A stretch of 8,453 bases of DNA from a bacterium. Lineage in GTDB: Bacteria > SZUA-79 > Acidulodesulfobacterales > Acidulodesulfobacteraceae. Location of the stretch: positions 1 through 8,453 of the forward strand of contig JAJXXD010000060.1 in NCBI GenBank assembly GCA_021781285.1, given 5' to 3'. The notes beneath the pieces were generated by a model that saw nothing but the letters and a program-made list of their open reading frames with translations, was not told the origin of the DNA and did not search any database. The translations under genes and the position numbers were made by a program. Positions 5,976 to 8,453 of the stretch are shown one piece after another (within the stretch, counting starts at the first letter, position 1; each line of letters begins with the position of its first letter).

Positions 5976-6470
5976 ATGGATACGAGCATTGACCCGATTA
6001 CGGCTTTAAAAAGCGACCACGAAGCGGTCAGGGCTGTTTTAAATAATCTCGAAGGATATTTAAAAAAAATAGGCTCGGTTTCCTCTGACGGGCTTAAAAA
6101 TAATTTAATAAACCAGCTTCATGAAATTACCGCCTTTATCGATAAAGATCTGGAAATACACTTTAAAAAAGAAGAGGAGGCTTTATTTCCGGTTCTCGGA
6201 AATTATATCGGCATAGAAACAGGTCCCATTCATGTTATGCTTATCGAACACAAACATAGCAGAGAACTTTCGCGGGAGTTTAAGACAAAGATTAATAGTT
6301 ATCCTGCCGAAAAAGATTATAAATCAATAATCGACCTCGGAAATTCCTTCATCCGGCTTCTGTCCGAACATATCGACAAAGAAGAAAATATATTGTTCAA
6401 TATGGCGGATATACAGTTATCACGCGACGAAAAACACGGCATAATGGAAAAAATGTTGACTATAAAATAA
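5976..6470 (+). CDS. hemerythrin HHE-domain protein
   Basis: A 164-residue cytoplasmic four-helix protein with the carboxylate-bridged di-iron site typical of hemerythrin-like proteins. Candidate ligands are His15 (SDHEAVR), His62 and Glu66 (HFKKE), His86 and/or His92 (PIHVMLIEHKH), and His132 and Glu136 (EHIDKE). Such proteins bind oxygen or nitric oxide or take part in iron-centre repair. This one lacks the ScdA_N domain of the YtfE/RIC repair proteins, so that role is not assigned. GGAGG at 5963-5967 is 8 bases before the ATG. It is divergent from the GcvH-like gene and followed by the hydrolase, which has its own promoter. Confidence 0.9.
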   Translation: MDTSIDPITALKSDHEAVRAVLNNLEGYLKKIGSVSSDGLKNNLINQLHEITAFIDKDLEIHFKKEEEALFPVLGNYIGIETGPIHVMLIEHKHSRELSREFKTKINSYPAEKDYKSIIDLGNSFIRLLSEHIDKEENILFNMADIQLSRDEKHGIMEKMLTIK

Positions 6471-6488
6471 AAATATAAAAAATCAAAA

Positions 6489-6516
6489 TTGACTTTAATA
6501 TTTATCGGCATATACT
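6489..6516 (+). promoter_or_regulatory. promoter for the hydrolase gene, very short leader
   Basis: TTGACT (6489-6494), 16 bases, then TATACT (6511-6516): five of six consensus bases in each box. Transcription would start near 6523, about ten bases before the ATG at 6533. No Shine-Dalgarno sequence is present in the short leader. Confidence 0.5.
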
Positions 6517-6532
6517 TTAATTAAGAACTTTT

Positions 6533-7195
6533 ATGAAAAATAATGAACCGCTCCCTATAAGCAAAGAGATTTTAATCCGTATAAACGGCAAAAGTATTTT
6601 CGGTAATTTAAAAATTCCTGAAAAAGCGGAAGGTTTGATTATTTTTGCCCACGGTAGCGGCAGCAGCAGGTTCAGCACGAGAAACAATTATGTGGCGGGG
6701 ATTTTAAACAAAAATAATCTCGGCACGCTCCTCTTTGACCTTCTTACCGCAGAAGAAGAAAAAATCGATAATTATACGGCGGAATACCGCTTCAATATAG
6801 AACTTCTCGCAAAAAGGCTTATCGACGTTACGGATTGGCTGATTAAAGAGCCGTCCTTGAAGAATTTAAAATTAGGCTATTTTGGGGCAAGCACCGGAGC
6901 TGCGGCGGCACTGGCGGCAGCCGCCAAAAGACCGGACATTATTTATGCCGTAGTTTCAAGGGGCGGCCGTCCCGACCTTGCTATGGAGAGTTTACACGGG
7001 GTTAAAGCGCCCACGCTGTTAATAGTCGGAGGAGAGGATTTTGAGGTTATCGAATTAAATAGAACCGCATATGAAAATATTTCGGCAAAAAAGAAACTTG
7101 AGATCATACCCGGGGCAACGCATCTGTTTGAAGAACCGGGGGCGCTTGAAGAGGTTTCCCGCCTAAGCGCCGAATGGTTCACAAGATACTTATAA
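6533..7195 (+). CDS. alpha/beta hydrolase, dienelactone hydrolase-like
   Basis: A 220-residue cytoplasmic alpha/beta-fold hydrolase. HGSGSSR (40-46) is the oxyanion-hole loop. GASTG (118-122) is the nucleophile elbow with Ser120, GGEDF (166-170) gives Asp169, and GATHLFEEPG (194-203) gives His197, so the catalytic triad is complete. The nearest family I recognise is the dienelactone-hydrolase group in which similar domains are sometimes fused to a phosphoribosyltransferase; no such fusion is seen here. The natural substrate is unknown. The ATG at 6533 has no ribosome-binding site and sits just after a good promoter, so translation is probably leaderless-like. Its stop lies two bases from the stop of the convergent pabB. 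Confidence 0.88.
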   Translation: MKNNEPLPISKEILIRINGKSIFGNLKIPEKAEGLIIFAHGSGSSRFSTRNNYVAGILNKNNLGTLLFDLLTAEEEKIDNYTAEYRFNIELLAKRLIDVTDWLIKEPSLKNLKLGYFGASTGAAAALAAAAKRPDIIYAVVSRGGRPDLAMESLHGVKAPTLLIVGGEDFEVIELNRTAYENISAKKKLEIIPGATHLFEEPGALEEVSRLSAEWFTRYL

Positions 7196-7197
7196 TT

Positions 7198-8190
7198 TTA
7201 ATAAATCGGAACATAAATTTTTTCGGTCATTTCATCATATTCTTTTTTAATATCGCTATATACGGTAATGCCGCCGCCGCTTCTATAAAAATAGTCTTTT
7301 CCCGTTTTTTCTATAAATCTTATCATAACGGAACTTTTAAAAACTTCCCCGTCATATATGCCGAAAACTCCCGTATAATAACCTCTGCTTTCCGGTTCGG
7401 TTTCTTTTATAATTTCCAGAGTTTCTCTTTTAGGCGCCCCGCAAATGGATCCTGCGGGAAGCATACCGCAAAGAATGTCTCCGAACCTTGTATTCAATTC
7501 AGGTTTAATTCTGCCTTCAATCTCCGAGGTCATCTGCAATAATTCTCCAAAATTAGTTTTAACGGTTTCTATAAAACAAAACCTATTGACTTTTACGTCT
7601 TTACATACTATATTCAAATCGTTTCTTAAAAGGTCGACGACCGTTAAATGTTCGGCTCTTTCTTTTTTATCGTTTAAAAGAATTTCTTTTGCATCCGGAA
7701 TACCGGCATCTATTGTTCCTTTAATAGGATAAGTAAAAATCTTTCCGCCGGTTATGTTGATAAAAGTTTCCGGGGAAAACAAAACAAATTCGCCGGAAGA
7801 ATTTTTAAAATAAAGTTTATACTTCGACCTGCTCTTATAAAATATTTCCTGCAAACCGAGATTAATCTCAACAGGACTTTTAAAGGTTAAATTTACAAGA
7901 TACGAATTACCGGCCTTTTCATGTTTAATAACATTATTAAAAGCTTTTTTATAAACTTCGAATTGAACCGGATTTTTTTGAATTTTTAATTCATGCTTAT
8001 CCGATATATTATCCGCATATCCTGTATAATTGTTAACGCCGTCTATAAAATATTTTACGCAAAAGTCTTTCACCTCCGATAATTCCATAATAATTGGAAA
8101 CTTCATCTCAAAATCTACGATAAAAAGAAACTTAATTCCATTTTTTCCATAAAAATTCATTTTTTCTACGAAATTAGAATCTAAAATCAT
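7198..8190 (-). CDS. pabB: aminodeoxychorismate synthase component I
   Basis: A 330-residue chorismate-binding enzyme of the PabB/TrpE family, making 4-amino-4-deoxychorismate on the way to p-aminobenzoate and folate. PIKGT (155-159) has Lys157, the nucleophilic lysine typical of PabB; anthranilate synthases have Ala here. Other conserved blocks are DLLRNDL (186-192), GSICGAPKRET (247-257), SGGGITVYSD (304-313) and EYDE (317-320, Mg binding). It is a short form: the catalytic domain is complete but the N-terminal part is smaller than in E. coli PabB. No clear ribosome site precedes the ATG at 8190; an upstream in-frame stop limits the start to this ATG or later ones such as Met11. It follows pabC-like on the same strand after 45 bases. 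No pabA amidotransferase gene is in the window. Confidence 0.93.
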   Translation of the reverse strand: MILDSNFVEKMNFYGKNGIKFLFIVDFEMKFPIIMELSEVKDFCVKYFIDGVNNYTGYADNISDKHELKIQKNPVQFEVYKKAFNNVIKHEKAGNSYLVNLTFKSPVEINLGLQEIFYKSRSKYKLYFKNSSGEFVLFSPETFINITGGKIFTYPIKGTIDAGIPDAKEILLNDKKERAEHLTVVDLLRNDLNIVCKDVKVNRFCFIETVKTNFGELLQMTSEIEGRIKPELNTRFGDILCGMLPAGSICGAPKRETLEIIKETEPESRGYYTGVFGIYDGEVFKSSVMIRFIEKTGKDYFYRSGGGITVYSDIKKEYDEMTEKIYVPIY

Positions 8191-8235
8191 ATCGCATTAT
8201 GGTTTCGGGGCAGTTGCGTTTTAGTGAATTAATTT

Positions 8236-8453
8236 TTAGGAATGACGACTTATGTTGCAAATATCTATCGTAATATCTTCAGGGTCAAGCATTGCATTTA
8301 TTAAGGATACTTTCTGAAAACGATTTAGGTCGTCAATCGAAACCTTTCTTTCTATTATCTCGTTATTTTCTAGAAGATAGCGTCTTTTCACTCCGTTTAA
8401 AAGGTAAGTATCCGGGGTAATCCATTTTTCTCCATCAAACAAAATTATATTAG
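8236..8453 (-). CDS. pabC: aminodeoxychorismate lyase-like class IV aminotransferase, C-terminal part (cut by window edge)
   Basis: The last 72 residues of a PLP enzyme of fold-type IV; the reading frame is open to the window edge, so the N-terminal part lies outside. The segment NIILFDGEKWITPDT, then LLNGVKRRYLL, then IERKVSIDDLNR and FQKVSLINAM has the typical end of aminodeoxychorismate lyase or a related class IV aminotransferase: the phosphate-binding loop, then the final helix and strand. This enzyme splits aminodeoxychorismate into p-aminobenzoate and pyruvate. Its position directly upstream of pabB supports that role over branched-chain or D-amino acid aminotransferase. The PLP lysine is not in view. 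A TTG at 8442 lies within the frame but is not taken as the start. Confidence 0.85.
   Translation of the reverse strand, partial: NIILFDGEKWITPDTYLLNGVKRRYLLENNEIIERKVSIDDLNRFQKVSLINAMLDPEDITIDICNISRHS

Noticed and set aside
7174..7732. Plus-strand frames opposite pabB
   Set aside because: They mirror conserved pabB motifs on the other strand and have no family features of their own.
1..8453. Defence island, mobile element, CRISPR array or secondary-metabolite cluster
   Set aside because: No integrase, transposase, regular spaced repeats, restriction or synthetase genes are visible; the genes are mostly core metabolism and stress functions.

Overview
The window is AT-rich bacterial chromosome with short intergenic gaps, GGAGG-type Shine-Dalgarno sites and ordinary housekeeping or stress genes. 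A gene for ADP-heptose epimerase (hldD) implies a Gram-negative, LPS-making organism. Bacterioferritin, a hemerythrin-like protein and a lipoyl-carrier/thioredoxin pair suggest an iron- and redox-active, perhaps microaerobic or anaerobic lifestyle. A deltaproteobacterium-like lineage is possible, but nothing here fixes the taxon. I see no rRNA, tRNA, CRISPR array, transposon or phage genes.

Layout, left to right. Bases 1-287 (-) hold the N-terminal part of an aldo/keto reductase. Divergent from it is a secreted PLD/Nuc-type protein (411-983, +) whose HKD motif lacks its Asp. Next comes the divergent pair bacterioferritin (1043-1510, -) and endonuclease IV nfo (1647-2495, +), both with every metal ligand intact. 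A small PLDc_N-type membrane protein (2510-2761, -) follows. A gap with a 34-bp dyad then carries a 16-bp core one base away from the chromosomal parS consensus. Then come hldD (2870-3820, -) and a PfkB-family sugar-phosphate kinase (3898-4839, -) with a TTG start. A 248-bp AT-rich gap leads to a minus-strand pair in which a GcvH-like lipoyl carrier (5348-5797) overlaps a small thioredoxin-fold protein (5088-5372). Divergent from that is a hemerythrin-domain protein (5976-6470, +), then an alpha/beta hydrolase (6533-7195, +). The right end is a p-aminobenzoate unit on the minus strand: the C-terminal end of an aminodeoxychorismate lyase-like protein (pabC, cut by the window edge) followed by pabB (7198-8190).

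Functional links. pabC and pabB act in sequence in folate precursor synthesis. hldD and the sugar kinase may share a transcript. Bacterioferritin (iron storage, limits Fenton chemistry) and Nfo (repair of abasic and oxidised sites) share a divergent intergenic region. The GcvH-like/thioredoxin pair is the least ordinary gene unit: it has a lipoyl lysine in an atypical context, a CxxC at the extreme C-terminus of the carrier, and no gcvP or gcvT nearby.

The most interesting non-coding signals are the parS-like dyad at 2803-2836 and two genes (nfo and the hydrolase) whose promoter-like boxes lie so close to the ATG that the mRNA would be nearly leaderless and without a Shine-Dalgarno site.
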